From an uncultured Bacillota bacterium (GTDB taxonomy: Bacteria; Bacillota; Clostridia; Peptostreptococcales; Anaerovoracaceae), in the NCBI GenBank assembly GCA_949287095.1, contig CASEFA010000004.1:62001-126000 (forward strand): DNA of 64,000 nt, given 5' to 3'. The translations under genes and the position numbers were made by a program. Position 1 is the stretch's first letter. Each line of letters begins with the position of its first letter. Below, one piece after another: positions 44,274 to 54,447 of the stretch. The notes beneath the pieces are model-generated. The model was not told the origin of the DNA, made no database searches, and saw nothing but the letters and a program-made list of their open reading frames with translations.

Positions 44274-45380
44274 TCAGAATGTTATCTTTTTGCTCCTTGC
44301 GCCTATACTCAGCGCAAGCCCGAGGGCTATCATGTTAGACAGTATGGATGAGCCGCCATAGCTCATAAACGGCAGGGTGATACCGGTAACCGGCATGAGA
44401 CCCATGGTCATGGCTATGTTCTCAAATATCTGGAATGCGAACATGCCGAGAATTCCTGTTACGATCAGCGCTCCGTAGAAGTCTGAAGCATTGTGAACAA
44501 TCTTCATGAGTCTGATAAGAAGGAGGGCGTAGAGTGCTATGACAGCAAGACCTCCGATAAAACCGAGTTCTTCCCCGATTACGGAGAATATGAAATCGCT
44601 GGTCTGCACAGGTATGTAGTCCAGCTCCTTCTGAGTTCCGTTAAAAAGCCCTTTGCCGAACAGTCCACCGCTTCCGATTGCAACCTTGGACTGCCATACC
44701 TGATAATTCCCGGTCAGGTCCAGGTTTTCCGGGTGGAGGAATGCTTCTATCCTCTCCTTCTGATAGTCCGCCATGAACATGTATGCTACAGGTACCGCTG
44801 CAAGAACCAGAGCAAAAAATTTCGCAAACACCTTCAGCTCTATACCGGCATAGAATATCATAACAACCCAGATAGCCGCAAAGACCAGAGCGCTTCCCAG
44901 GTCCTCCTTGAGAACTATTACGATAATCGGCCCCGCTACAAGTGCAGACTTGAAAAGCCCCTTGAAGTTATAGAGATCATCCTGATGAGTTTTAAGATAT
45001 CCTGCGAGTATGAGTATGTACAGTATCTTTACAAGTTCGGACGGCTGGATGGTAGTGAAGCCGAGCGTTATCCATGCTCTGGAACTGAACTGTTCCACTC
45101 CCAGCCCGGGAACGTATACCAGAAAGAGAAGAATAAGTGAAAGCACATAGAGCTGCTTTTCAAATCCCTCAAAAAGAACGTAGTTAATCTTGAATATAAT
45201 AAAGACACCGATAAGCCCGAGAAAATATGCCGCCATCTGAACGATTACGCTTCTTGAAAAAAATCCCGTACTGTTAACGGTGGTGCTGCCTATCATCAGC
45301 ACGCTTATCACTGCCAGAATGAGTACAGATGCGCACATGAGCCTGTCGACATTCCTGTTAAGATTGTAAAAATACTTCAT
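44274..45380 (-). CDS. rodA: Peptidoglycan polymerase RodA (SEDS family)
   Basis: A 368-aa protein with about ten membrane helices. SEDS landmarks: SSRAWITLGFTTIQPSELVKI near residue 102, KEDLGSALVF near 158 (catalytic Asp region), YQVWQSKVAIGSGGLFGKG near 222 and PVTGITLPFMSYGGSS near 336. It polymerises glycan strands during wall elongation with a class B PBP. It stands alone on the minus strand; mreBCD and the PBP are not in the window. RodA is preferred over FtsW by overall resemblance. Confidence 0.9.
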   Translation of the reverse strand: MKYFYNLNRNVDRLMCASVLILAVISVLMIGSTTVNSTGFFSRSVIVQMAAYFLGLIGVFIIFKINYVLFEGFEKQLYVLSLILLFLVYVPGLGVEQFSSRAWITLGFTTIQPSELVKILYILILAGYLKTHQDDLYNFKGLFKSALVAGPIIVIVLKEDLGSALVFAAIWVVMIFYAGIELKVFAKFFALVLAAVPVAYMFMADYQKERIEAFLHPENLDLTGNYQVWQSKVAIGSGGLFGKGLFNGTQKELDYIPVQTSDFIFSVIGEELGFIGGLAVIALYALLLIRLMKIVHNASDFYGALIVTGILGMFAFQIFENIAMTMGLMPVTGITLPFMSYGGSSILSNMIALGLALSIGARSKKITF

Positions 45381-45421
45381 CTGTTTTACCTCTATCTTCT
45401 TGACATAAGGCTGATTAAAAC

Positions 45422-45451
45422 ATTATAATATATGTTGCGTAAAAATGGCAA
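45422..45451 (-). promoter_or_regulatory. Promoter of rodA
   Basis: On the minus strand, TTGCCA (complement of 45446-45451), 18-bp spacer, TATAAT (complement of 45422-45427). Confidence 0.55.
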
Positions 45452-45521
45452 GTTTTATTGAAAAAATGAGTTTTGCCCTTGAAATATAAGAAAATTTAAA
45501 ACGCAAGAAGGAGGTGCTTTA

Positions 45522-47063
45522 ATGTCTCCAATAGCTGTAGTTGCAATCGCTGCGGCAACTCTTGTCGTGGGATTGCTTATCGGATATATATACAGAAAGA
45601 ACGTAGGCGAAAAAACTATAGGAAGTGCAGAACAGAAAGCAAAGAACCTGATTTTAGATGCTGAAACCAAATCCGAGACTATTAAGAAAGAGATTACATT
45701 AGAAGCAAAAGAAGAAGCTCACCGAATGAGATCTGAAGCAGAGCGTGAGGTGAGAGAAAGAAGAAACGAGATCCAGCGCTCCGAACGCAGACTCATCCAG
45801 AAGGAGGAGTCCGTTGACAGAAAACTGGAGAACATCGAGAAGAGAGAGGAAGGAATTTCCCGTACCGAAAAGGAGATAGCGGAGAAGAAGAAGGAACTGG
45901 ATCGATTCCTCGAAAAGCAGATAGAGGAACTGGAAAAGATATCCGGCCTTACCGCAGACGAGGCTAAGGCTATCCTCCTCGACGAAATCGAAAAGGACGT
46001 CAGACACGATGCTTCGATTATGATTAAGGATATCGAATCGAAGGCAAAGGATGAGGCTGACAGAAAAGCCAAGGAAATAATCACCGGCGCCATTCAGAGA
46101 TGCGCTGCCGACCACGTTGCCGAAAGCACAGTATCTGTGGTGGCTCTTCCTAACGATGAGATGAAGGGAAGAATAATAGGCCGTGAAGGAAGAAACATCA
46201 GAGCCATTGAAACTCTGACAGGCGTTGACCTTATCATCGACGATACGCCGGAGGCAGTGATAATTTCAGGCTTTGACCCTGTAAGAAGAGAAATCGCCAG
46301 AGTGGCCCTCGAGAAGCTCATCATGGACGGAAGAATTCATCCGGCCAGAATAGAGGAGATGGTCGAGAAGGCTACCAAGGAAGTGAACAGCATAATCAAG
46401 TCCGAAGGAGAGCAGGCTACATTCGAAGTTGGAATTCACAACCTCCACCCTGAGCTCGTAAGGCTTCTGGGAAGACTGAAATACAGAACGTCGTACGGAC
46501 AGAATGTGCTGAAGCACTCCGTAGAGGTGGCTCACCTTTCGGGACTCATGGCCGGAGAGCTGGGACTTGACGTGAAACTTGCAAAGAGAGCAGGACTTCT
46601 TCACGATATAGGAAAGGCGCTTGACCACGAATATGAAGGAACCCACGTGGATATCGGAATCCAGGTGCTTAAGAAGTACAAGGAATCCGAGGCTGTAATA
46701 AACGGCATGGCCGCACACCACGGCGATTACGAGCCGAAGAGCATGGAGGCCGTTTTAATTGCTGCGGCGGACGCTCTTTCAGCCGCCAGACCGGGAGCCA
46801 GAAGAGAGACTCTTGACGCATACATAAAGCGTCTCGAGAAGCTTGAAGAAATAGCCAACACTACGCCGGGAGTAGACAAGTCGTTTGCAATTCAGGCGGG
46901 AAGAGAGATTAGAATCATAGCTAAGCCTGATGAAGTAAACGATGACGGTATTGCTATGCTCGCAAGGGATATCTCCAAGAAGATAGAGTCCGAGCTTGAA
47001 TACCCGGGCCAGATAAAGGTAAATGTAGTGAGAGAAACCAGGGCAATCGATTACGCAAAGTAA
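45522..47063 (+). CDS. rny: Ribonuclease Y
   Basis: A 513-aa endonuclease that starts mRNA decay in Bacillota. An N-terminal membrane helix (about 3-22) anchors it; a long Glu/Lys/Arg coiled coil spans about 30-200; then a KH domain ([25 protein letters not shown] near 215) and an HD domain ([13 protein letters not shown] and [12 protein letters not shown] near 335-370, AHHGDYEP). Length is normal. RBS AAGGAGG; a terminator follows. Confidence 0.96.
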   Translation: MSPIAVVAIAAATLVVGLLIGYIYRKNVGEKTIGSAEQKAKNLILDAETKSETIKKEITLEAKEEAHRMRSEAEREVRERRNEIQRSERRLIQKEESVDRKLENIEKREEGISRTEKEIAEKKKELDRFLEKQIEELEKISGLTADEAKAILLDEIEKDVRHDASIMIKDIESKAKDEADRKAKEIITGAIQRCAADHVAESTVSVVALPNDEMKGRIIGREGRNIRAIETLTGVDLIIDDTPEAVIISGFDPVRREIARVALEKLIMDGRIHPARIEEMVEKATKEVNSIIKSEGEQATFEVGIHNLHPELVRLLGRLKYRTSYGQNVLKHSVEVAHLSGLMAGELGLDVKLAKRAGLLHDIGKALDHEYEGTHVDIGIQVLKKYKESEAVINGMAAHHGDYEPKSMEAVLIAAADALSAARPGARRETLDAYIKRLEKLEEIANTTPGVDKSFAIQAGREIRIIAKPDEVNDDGIAMLARDISKKIESELEYPGQIKVNVVRETRAIDYAK

Positions 47064-47068
47064 ACCTA

Positions 47069-47100
47069 AAGCTCCCCATTTTTGGGGAGCTTGTTGATAT
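47069..47100 (+). terminator. Terminator of rny
   Basis: 9-bp perfect stem AAGCTCCCC/GGGGAGCTT with loop ATTTTT; tail is TGTTGATATTTT. Confidence 0.75.
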
Positions 47101-47125
47101 TTTAAGCAGCTAAAAGAGGAGTGTC

Positions 47126-48520
47126 ATGGAAAATAAAGATATCATCGATGCCGGCCAGTCGTTTTACAGGCGGATAATTACGGTTGCTACACCTATCATC
47201 ATTCAGAATGTAATAAGCACCAGCCTTAACCTTGCGGACACCATAATGATAGGAAGGCTGGGGGAGGCGGAGCTTGCGGGCTCCGGCGCCGCAAATCAGA
47301 TATTCAGCATTTTTTCAATACTGTGCTTCGGAATGTACAGCGGGGCGTCCGTGTTTGTGGCTCAGTTCTGGGGAGCCAGGGACCTTAAGAGCATAAGAAA
47401 GATACTGGGATTCGACATATCTTTAGGTCTTTCTGCAGCTGTTATATTCCTGGGGGTTATACAGGCGTTTGCGCCGAATCTCATAGCACTCTTTGCAGAC
47501 GATGGCGACGTAATAATGTACGGTGAGGATTATATCAGAATCGTGTCATACTCGTACATAGTTACGGCCATGACCTTCGCCATAAACTTCAACTCCAGAA
47601 CCATACAGGTTCTTAAAGTTCCTACGGTAATAAGCGCTTCGGCCGTTTTAGTCAACGTCATATTCAACTGGCTGCTCATATACGGCGTGGGACCGTTTCC
47701 GGAAATGGGCGTAGAGGGAGCCGCTCTTGCAACGGTAATAGCAAGGTGCTGCGAGCTGGGATTCCAGATTCTGTACATTTCCTGCTGGAAGGCGCATCCT
47801 TTCCACACTTCCATAAGAAACCTGTTCTCCTGGGATCCGGAACTGTACAGGAACATACTGAGAAGAGCCGTCCCGGTAATCGTAAGTGAAGGCGGCTGGT
47901 CACTGGGAGTAGCTATAGTATTCGCAACATACGGCAGGATAGGAGCGTCTGCACTTGCTGTAGTGCAGGTAAGCAACGTGGTATGTCAGATATGCCAGAC
48001 GGCATTCTTCGGATTCGGAAACGGCTCGTCGATACTCATAGGAGAAACCCTTGGAAAGGGCGACAAGGTTACGGCCTACGCCTACACTAAAAAGATACTC
48101 AGGCTGGGAGTTATATTTACCGCTATCATGGTAGTGATGATAATAGCTTTAAGGCATCCCGTAGCTGTAATATATGATTTCAGCGAAGAGACTACGGAGC
48201 TGATGATGTCAACCATATTCGTATTTGCGTTTACGATGATACCGAGAATGTTCTCCTACCTCATTCAGTGCGGAATACTGAGAGCGGGAGGGGACACGTT
48301 CTTCTGCATGGTCATCGAACTTACGAGCAATCTGGGAATAGAAGTCGCCATGGCCTATACGGGAGTCGTAATACTTGGCTGGCCGCTTCCATGGTGCGTA
48401 GCGCTGGCGTCGCTTGGCAATATCTTCAAGACAGTGACTGAATACGCAAGGTACAGAAGCAATAAGTGGATGAATATTGTAATAGATATAGATGAGGATG
48501 AGGTTAAGGAGTTATGTTAG
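47126..48520 (+). CDS. MATE-family efflux transporter (first copy)
   Basis: A 464-aa, 12-helix multidrug and toxin extrusion protein: NVISTSLNLADTIMIGRLGEAELAG near residue 25, FGMYSGASVFVAQFWGARD near 75 and a repeated half with GFGNGSSILIGETLGKGD near 290. It exports cationic compounds using Na+ or H+ gradients; substrate unknown. Similar in layout to the second MATE gene at 55.4 kb, so they look like paralogues. Overlaps the desulfurase gene by 7 bp. Confidence 0.88.
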   Translation: MENKDIIDAGQSFYRRIITVATPIIIQNVISTSLNLADTIMIGRLGEAELAGSGAANQIFSIFSILCFGMYSGASVFVAQFWGARDLKSIRKILGFDISLGLSAAVIFLGVIQAFAPNLIALFADDGDVIMYGEDYIRIVSYSYIVTAMTFAINFNSRTIQVLKVPTVISASAVLVNVIFNWLLIYGVGPFPEMGVEGAALATVIARCCELGFQILYISCWKAHPFHTSIRNLFSWDPELYRNILRRAVPVIVSEGGWSLGVAIVFATYGRIGASALAVVQVSNVVCQICQTAFFGFGNGSSILIGETLGKGDKVTAYAYTKKILRLGVIFTAIMVVMIIALRHPVAVIYDFSEETTELMMSTIFVFAFTMIPRMFSYLIQCGILRAGGDTFFCMVIELTSNLGIEVAMAYTGVVILGWPLPWCVALASLGNIFKTVTEYARYRSNKWMNIVIDIDEDEVKELC

Positions 48521-49674
48521 CATATTTTGACAACAGCGCCACCACCAGACAGCTCGATTCGGTGACGGAAACCATGGTGGATATGATGAAGGAATGCTGG
48601 GGGAATCCTTCGTCCCTTTACACCGCAGGATTTGAGGCGGAAAAGAGGGTGAAGGCAGCAAGAAAAACCGTGGCAGATTCCTTCGGAGCAGACCCTTCGG
48701 AAATCGTCTTCACGTCGGGAGGAACAGAAGGAGATAACACGGCCATTTTAGAAACGGCAAGGGCTCGCAGAAGGGAAGGAAAACACATTATAACGTCCAG
48801 GGTGGAGCATCCTGCGGTTCTTGAAAGCTGCAGAAGGCTTGAAGAGGACGGATACGACGTCACATACGTAGGAGTGGACAAAGACTGCAGAATAGATCCT
48901 GAGGAGATAGAAAATGCCATAAGGGAGGACACCGTTCTCATAACCGTTATGGCGGTAAACAACGAAACGGGAGCGGTTACAGACCTTAAGGCCGTAGACG
49001 CCGTGCGAAAGGACGCAGAGAAGAAGTACGGAAAAACCATAGCGTTTCATACGGACGCCGTTCAGGGCTACGGAAAGGTGGCCCTTGCAGGCTGCGGAGC
49101 GGATTTAATATCCGTAAGCGGCCACAAGATACACGGCCCGAAGGGGGTAGGAGCTCTTTACGTAAAGAAAGGCACCAAACTGCCGCCTTTTGTTCTTGGA
49201 GGAGGCCAGGAGAGAGGCATGCGCTCGGGAACGGAAAACACCCCGGGGATAGCGGGGCTTGCAAAAGCCGTAGAAGAAATGGAGAAAAACAGGGAAAAGA
49301 ACCTGGCGAAGATGGCCGAGCTTAAAAGGATGGTGACGGAGGGGATTACTGCGGGACTTGACGACGTGAGAATAAACAGCCCTTCGGACAGCGCGCCTTC
49401 TGTCCTCAACGTTTCTTTCCTCGGCACGAGAGGGGAGGTCCTTCTTCACACGCTGGAGCAGGACGGGATAAGCGTATCCACGGGTTCGGCATGTTCCTCC
49501 AACAAGAAGGGACAGAGCCACGTGCTCAGGGCCATGGGCCTTTCGGATAAAGAGATAGAAGGAGCCGTACGCATAAGCTTCAGCCCTTTAAATACAGTGG
49601 AAGAAGCGGATTACCTCATAGAAAAGCTTACTGCCGCAGTTAAGAGATTCAGAAAGCTGGGCAGCTTCAGATAA
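48514..49674 (+). CDS. Cysteine desulfurase (NifS/IscS class)
   Basis: A 386-aa PLP enzyme. YFDNSATTRQ at the start, FTSGGTEGDNTAI near residue 70, HTDAVQGYGKV near 178, PLP-Lys in SVSGHKIHGPKGVGALYV near 205 and the catalytic Cys in SVSTGSACSS near 328. It removes sulfur from cysteine as a persulfide. Directly followed by thiI, it most likely supplies sulfur for tRNA 4-thiouridine and perhaps thiamine, as Bacillus NifZ does. Confidence 0.92.
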   Translation: MLAYFDNSATTRQLDSVTETMVDMMKECWGNPSSLYTAGFEAEKRVKAARKTVADSFGADPSEIVFTSGGTEGDNTAILETARARRREGKHIITSRVEHPAVLESCRRLEEDGYDVTYVGVDKDCRIDPEEIENAIREDTVLITVMAVNNETGAVTDLKAVDAVRKDAEKKYGKTIAFHTDAVQGYGKVALAGCGADLISVSGHKIHGPKGVGALYVKKGTKLPPFVLGGGQERGMRSGTENTPGIAGLAKAVEEMEKNREKNLAKMAELKRMVTEGITAGLDDVRINSPSDSAPSVLNVSFLGTRGEVLLHTLEQDGISVSTGSACSSNKKGQSHVLRAMGLSDKEIEGAVRISFSPLNTVEEADYLIEKLTAAVKRFRKLGSFR

Positions 49675-49684
49675 GGAGATTTTG

Positions 49685-50869
49685 ATGAACGAACAGAACA
49701 TTTTCATAGTCAGATGCGGCGAAGTCGCTCTGAAAGGCATGAACAAGCCGTACTTTGAGAGGATGCTGGTAGAGAGAATCGGCAAAAGACTTAAAGCCGC
49801 AGGACTTTCCGGAATAGACGTGCGCCGCCACGAAGGTCTCATATTCGCAAGAGCCCCTAAGGAGCTTGATAAAGATGCGATAGTAAAGGAGATATCAAAG
49901 GTTTTCGGCGTGGCGTCCATAAGCCCGGCTGTGGAATGCGAAAGCGACATGGACAGAATCGGCGAGAAGGCCGTGGAATACATGATGGAGCTTATCGAAA
50001 AGAAAGGCGTGAAGACCTTTAAGGTCGAAGCAAAGCGCGCCGACAAGACCTTTCCGGTAAAGTCTCCCGACATAGCCCGCAGAATAGGGGCTTCCGTCCT
50101 CAAAGGCTGCAAGGTTCTCAAGGTGGACGTCCACAATCCGGACGTTTATCTTTTCGTGGACGTGAGAAGGGAGGAGACCTTCATATACCAGCAGAAGATT
50201 GCAGGCTTTGGCGGACTGCCTCTCGGCACCAACGGCAAGGGACTTGTACTTCTTTCGGGAGGAATCGACAGCCCTGTAGCCGCATGGCTTATGGCAAAGC
50301 GTGGCATGCTCATAGAGGCCGTTCACTTCCACTCCTACCCGTACACCAGCCCGAGAGCTCAGGAAAAGGTGGAGGAACTTGCGAAGATTGTGGCTTCCTA
50401 CTGTGGAAGGTTTAAAATGCACGTCATAAACATACTTCCTATCCAGGAGCAGATAGTTCAGAACTGCCCCGAGGCGGAGACAACCATACTGGTGAGAAGA
50501 TTCATGATGAGAATCGCCGAGAAGATTGCCGAAAAGAACGGCTGCATGATGCTGATAACAGGGGAGAATCTGGGGCAGGTTGCAAGCCAGACGGCGGAAT
50601 CACTGGTAGTGACGGACGCATCCGTCTCCATGCCTGTCATGAGACCCCTTATCGCCATGGATAAGGTCGATATCATGGAAAAAGCCGAAGAAATAGGAAC
50701 GTTTGAGACTTCGATACAGCCCTACGAGGACTGCTGCACGGTGTTCCTGCCGCCTCATCCCGTAACGAAGCCGAGACTTTCGAGGATAGAGGAGTCGGAG
50801 AGCCGCCTCGATGTTGAGGGGCTTGTGAAAGCGGCGGTAGAGTCCGAAGAAATAGTAGACATTTCCTGA
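49685..50869 (+). CDS. thiI: tRNA 4-thiouridine synthetase ThiI
   Basis: A 394-aa protein: ferredoxin-like and THUMP domains (about 1-165) followed by a PP-loop ATPase with LLSGGIDSPVAAWL near residue 184. The E. coli rhodanese domain is absent, as usual in Bacillota, so the upstream desulfurase would deliver sulfur directly. The start is ATG 49685, since AAGGAGAT precedes it and the TTG at 49682 is redundant. It adds sulfur to U8 of tRNA. Confidence 0.94.
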   Translation: MNEQNIFIVRCGEVALKGMNKPYFERMLVERIGKRLKAAGLSGIDVRRHEGLIFARAPKELDKDAIVKEISKVFGVASISPAVECESDMDRIGEKAVEYMMELIEKKGVKTFKVEAKRADKTFPVKSPDIARRIGASVLKGCKVLKVDVHNPDVYLFVDVRREETFIYQQKIAGFGGLPLGTNGKGLVLLSGGIDSPVAAWLMAKRGMLIEAVHFHSYPYTSPRAQEKVEELAKIVASYCGRFKMHVINILPIQEQIVQNCPEAETTILVRRFMMRIAEKIAEKNGCMMLITGENLGQVASQTAESLVVTDASVSMPVMRPLIAMDKVDIMEKAEEIGTFETSIQPYEDCCTVFLPPHPVTKPRLSRIEESESRLDVEGLVKAAVESEEIVDIS

Positions 50870-51025
50870 CAAAAATCACATTTTATATAACGGTGTTAAT
50901 CAAGTTGCCCCGAAAGTTGCCTCGAAAGGCAAAAATGGCTTGCAGAAGTGAGCCAAAAGTGGTTTAATATATATGTATGCTGTTATTTTTGTAACAAAGG
51001 CATGCGCGGCTAAATTCAAGTCAAA

Positions 51026-51067
51026 AACGGTTCAGGTTGCTTGCTAAGATATGGGAACCGTTATAAT
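51026..51067 (+). promoter_or_regulatory. Promoter region of the acyl-CoA dehydrogenase operon with inverted repeat
   Basis: TATAAT (51062-51067) 20 bp ahead of the gene. Directly upstream, AACGGTTC (51026-51033) and GAACCGTT (51054-51061) form an 8-bp inverted repeat spanning the -35 to -10 interval, where a repressor would block polymerase. No clean -35 (TTGCTT 51037 or TTGCTA 51041). The factor is unknown. Confidence 0.5.
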
Positions 51068-51086
51068 AGTTTAAGGAGGCATATAC

Positions 51087-52229
51087 ATGAACTTTCAACT
51101 GACGAAGGAACAGGAATTCGTAAGAAAAATGGTAAGAGAGTTTGCTACTAACGAAGTTGAACCGATAGCGGCAGACATCGACCAGGAACACAGATTTCCT
51201 ACCGAAACCGTAGAAAAGATGGCAAAATACGGACTTATGGGTATTCCGTTCCCAACTGAATACGGCGGAGCAGGCGGAGACCACATCTCCTACGCTATCA
51301 CTGTAGAGGAGCTGTCCAGAGTCTGTGCATCTACCGGAGTAATCTGCTCTGCACACACTTCCCTCTGCTGCTGGCCTATTTTCAACTATGGTACAGACGA
51401 GCAGAAGGCTAAGTACCTTCCTGATCTTCTTTCCGGAAAGAAGCTTGGAGCTTTCGGTCTTACCGAGCCTAACGCAGGTACCGATGCATCCGGACAGCAG
51501 ACCAGAGCTGAGCTGGTTGACGGAAAATGGATTCTCAACGGAGCCAAGGTGTTCATCACCAACGGCGGATATGCTGACGTATTCGTAGTAATGGCAATGA
51601 CCGATAAGAAAAAGGGAAATCACGGAATCTCCGCTTTCATCGTTGAAAAGGGTGACGAAGGCTTCTCCATCGGTAAGACTGAGGACAAGATGGGTATCTG
51701 TGCATCCTCCACTACCGAACTTATCTTCCAGAACTGCGTAATTCCTGAGGACAGACTCCTCGGAGCAGTAGGCGAAGGATTCAAGGTTGCAATGTCCACT
51801 CTGGACGGCGGACGTATCGGAATCGCTTCCCAGGCTCTCGGAATCGCTCAGGGTGCATTCGACGTAACCGTTGAGTACATGCAGCAGAGAAAGCAGTTCG
51901 GAAAGAAGCTGTCCCAGATGCAGGCTCTTCAGTTCGAGATGGCTGACCTTAAGACCAGAATCGAGGCTGCAAGACTTCTCGTTTACAGAGCTGCAGACAT
52001 GAAGGACAAGCACATGAAGTACAGCGAAGCTGCTGCTATGGCTAAACTCTTTGCTGCCGAAACTGCTATGAAGGTAACCACCAAGTGCGTTCAGTTCCAC
52101 GGCGGATACGGATACACCAAGGATTACCCTGTTGAGAGAATGATGAGAGACGCTAAGATTACCGAGATCTACGAAGGAACTTCTGAAGTTCAGAAGATGG
52201 TAATCGCCGGTCAGACTTTCAAGAAATAA
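51087..52229 (+). CDS. Short-chain acyl-CoA dehydrogenase (butyryl-CoA type)
   Basis: A 380-aa FAD enzyme. MNFQLTKEQEFVRKMVREFA at the start, FGLTEPNAGTDASGQQT near residue 126 (FAD contact), KVFITNGGYADVFVV, RKQFGKKLSQMQALQFEMAD near 268 and the active-site Glu region YEGTSEVQKMVIAGQ near 363. It reduces an enoyl-CoA, probably crotonyl-CoA, with electrons through the Etf encoded next; substrate chain length is inferred. Strong codon bias suggests abundant protein. The usual crt, hbd and thl partners are not adjacent, so the substrate could be another acyl-CoA. Confidence 0.9.
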   Translation: MNFQLTKEQEFVRKMVREFATNEVEPIAADIDQEHRFPTETVEKMAKYGLMGIPFPTEYGGAGGDHISYAITVEELSRVCASTGVICSAHTSLCCWPIFNYGTDEQKAKYLPDLLSGKKLGAFGLTEPNAGTDASGQQTRAELVDGKWILNGAKVFITNGGYADVFVVMAMTDKKKGNHGISAFIVEKGDEGFSIGKTEDKMGICASSTTELIFQNCVIPEDRLLGAVGEGFKVAMSTLDGGRIGIASQALGIAQGAFDVTVEYMQQRKQFGKKLSQMQALQFEMADLKTRIEAARLLVYRAADMKDKHMKYSEAAAMAKLFAAETAMKVTTKCVQFHGGYGYTKDYPVERMMRDAKITEIYEGTSEVQKMVIAGQTFKK

Positions 52230-52249
52230 GATTACGGGAGGAATAGAAA

Positions 52250-53044
52250 ATGGCTTTTAAAATCATAGTATGCGCAAAGCAGGTACCGGATACTAACGTT
52301 ATCAAAATTAACCCTAAGACCGGTACTCTTATCAGAGACGGCGTTCCAAGCATCCTTAACCCGGATGATGCCAACGCTCTCGAAGAAGCACTGAAGATCA
52401 AGGACAAGCATCCTGATACTCATATCACAGTTGTAACCATGGGACCTCCGCAGGCCAACGACCTCCTGTTCGAGTGCATCGCTATGGGCGCTGACGAGGG
52501 TATCCTCATCTCCGACAGAGCAGTGGGCGGTTCCGATACATGGGCAACCTCCAACACTCTGGACGCTGCAATCAAGAAGATCGGCGAGTTCGACCTTATC
52601 CTTGCAGGCAGACAGGCTATCGACGGAGACACCGCTCAGGTAGGACCTCAGATTGCTGAGAAGCTCCACCTTCCACAGGTTACTTACGTTGAAGAGTTCA
52701 ACATCGACGACAACATGAAGGACATCACCGTTAAGAGACAGCTCGAAGACGGATATGAAATCATCAAGATTCAGACTCCTTGCATGCTGACCGCTATCAA
52801 GGAACTTAACACTCCGAGATACATGAGCATGAAGGGAATCTTCGGCGAGAAGAAGATGACTACATGGAATGCTAAGGATATCGAGGTTGACCTCAACACT
52901 GTAGGTCTTGAGGCTTCCCCTACTAACGTTTTCAGATCCTTCACACCGGCTCCTAAGGGCAAGGGTGTTATTCTTGAGGGAGACACTGAAAAAGAAGTTG
53001 CTGATAAGCTTTTAGTAAACCTTAAGGCTAAGCACGTAATCTAA
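52250..53044 (+). CDS. etfB: Electron transfer flavoprotein subunit beta
   Basis: A 264-aa Etf[37 protein letters not shown] at the start, [32 protein letters not shown] near 124 (FAD/AMP-binding region). It pairs with EtfA. It starts 20 bp after the dehydrogenase and 14 bp before etfA. Confidence 0.95.
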   Translation: MAFKIIVCAKQVPDTNVIKINPKTGTLIRDGVPSILNPDDANALEEALKIKDKHPDTHITVVTMGPPQANDLLFECIAMGADEGILISDRAVGGSDTWATSNTLDAAIKKIGEFDLILAGRQAIDGDTAQVGPQIAEKLHLPQVTYVEEFNIDDNMKDITVKRQLEDGYEIIKIQTPCMLTAIKELNTPRYMSMKGIFGEKKMTTWNAKDIEVDLNTVGLEASPTNVFRSFTPAPKGKGVILEGDTEKEVADKLLVNLKAKHVI

Positions 53045-53058
53045 TAGGGAGGATAACA

Positions 53059-54348
53059 ATGGCTATTAAAATTCTTAAAGATAAATGTAAAGGCTGCTCT
53101 CTCTGCGTAAAGGCTTGTCCTTTTGACGCACTGAGAATGGAAGACAGAAAAGCAGTAGTAGACGAAGGAAAGTGCACCAACTGTAACGCCTGCGTTTCCA
53201 AGTGTAACTTCGGCGCTATTGAAGAAGCTCCTAAGGCTGAAGCAGTTGACCTCAGCGCTTACAAGCACATCTGGGTATTTGCAGAGCAGAGAGACGGAAA
53301 GCTCATGAGCGTTGCTCTCGAGCTTATCGGCGAAGGCTACAGACTGGCAAGAGAAATCAGCGACGACACTCAGGTATGTGCAGTTCTCGTAGGTGACGGA
53401 ATCGACAACCTTGCAGACGAGTGCTTTGCATACGGCGCTGACAAGGTATACCTGATTCAGGATCCGCTTCTTAAGAACTACACCACCGACGGATACACCA
53501 AGGTTATCACCGACGCTATCCATGAGTACAAGCCTGAGATCGTTCTCTACGGCGCAACTCATATCGGACGTGACCTTGCTCCGAGAATCGCAGCAAGATG
53601 CAACACCGGTCTTACTGCTGACTGCACCAGACTGGACGTTAAGGTTTCCAGCTACATCGAGTTCGCTAAGAAGAACACCACACTGGACACCTCCACATTA
53701 GACCCTAACGATCCTTCCACCGGAATCAAGCAGACTCGTCCTGCATTCGGCGGAAACCTGATGGCTACCATCATCTGCCCTAAGACAAGACCTCAGATGT
53801 CTACCGTAAGACCTGGCGTAATGTCCAAGAGAGAAAAGGTTGAGGGAGCCAAGGGTGAAATCGTAAACGTTAAGCCTGCTATTACGGCTGCCGACATCAG
53901 AGTTGAGATCGTTGACATCGTAAAGCATGCAAAGGAAATGGTTTCCCTGACCGATGCCGACATCATCTGCTCCGGCGGAAGAGGTCTCGGCGATGCATCC
54001 GGATTCGAGCTTATCAAGAAGTTCGCCGACAAGGTTGGCGGAGTTGTAGGTTCCTCCCGTGCATGTGTTGACGCAGGCTGGATCGATCATTCCCACCAGG
54101 TTGGACAGACCGGTACTACCGTAAAGCCTAAAATCTACTTCGCTTGCGGTATTTCCGGAGCTATTCAGCACCTCGCAGGAATGCAGACTTCCGACATCAT
54201 CGTAGCTATCAATAAGGACCCTGAAGCGCCTATCTTCGAGGTTGCAGACTACGGTATCGTAGGCGACCTTTACAAGGTTATCCCGCAGATCATGGAAGAG
54301 TGGGACAAGGCTGAGGACCTTTACGAAGCTGCAGAAAAGGCTAACTAA
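53059..54348 (+). CDS. etfA: Electron transfer flavoprotein subunit alpha with N-terminal ferredoxin domain
   Basis: A 429-aa EtfA. Residues 1-60 form a 2[4Fe-4S] ferredoxin module (C-x2-C-x2-C-x3-C twice: [11 protein letters not shown] and [11 protein letters not shown]). The EtfA body follows, with the C-terminal FAD site [19 protein letters not shown] near 305, [24 protein letters not shown] near 350. Ferredoxin-bearing EtfA is known from the caffeyl-CoA reductase complex CarCDE of Acetobacterium, where gene order is also dehydrogenase-EtfB-EtfA and the complex bifurcates electrons from NADH to ferredoxin and the enoyl-CoA. The same activity is plausible here. Confidence 0.93.
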   Translation: MAIKILKDKCKGCSLCVKACPFDALRMEDRKAVVDEGKCTNCNACVSKCNFGAIEEAPKAEAVDLSAYKHIWVFAEQRDGKLMSVALELIGEGYRLAREISDDTQVCAVLVGDGIDNLADECFAYGADKVYLIQDPLLKNYTTDGYTKVITDAIHEYKPEIVLYGATHIGRDLAPRIAARCNTGLTADCTRLDVKVSSYIEFAKKNTTLDTSTLDPNDPSTGIKQTRPAFGGNLMATIICPKTRPQMSTVRPGVMSKREKVEGAKGEIVNVKPAITAADIRVEIVDIVKHAKEMVSLTDADIICSGGRGLGDASGFELIKKFADKVGGVVGSSRACVDAGWIDHSHQVGQTGTTVKPKIYFACGISGAIQHLAGMQTSDIIVAINKDPEAPIFEVADYGIVGDLYKVIPQIMEEWDKAEDLYEAAEKAN

Positions 54349-54396
54349 TCGTAGTCACGGGACTGTCGTGAGACAGCTTAATAATGTATACGGCAT

Positions 54397-54424
54397 GGGC
54401 TCTGTTTCGTCTGAAGCAGAGCCC
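54397..54424 (+). terminator. Hairpin after etfA
   Basis: 8-bp stem GGGCTCTG/CAGAGCCC with a 12-base loop. The T-rich tail is weak, so termination is likely but not certain. Confidence 0.5.
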
Positions 54425-54447
54425 TGTTATATAGGGAGGTTGGTCCG

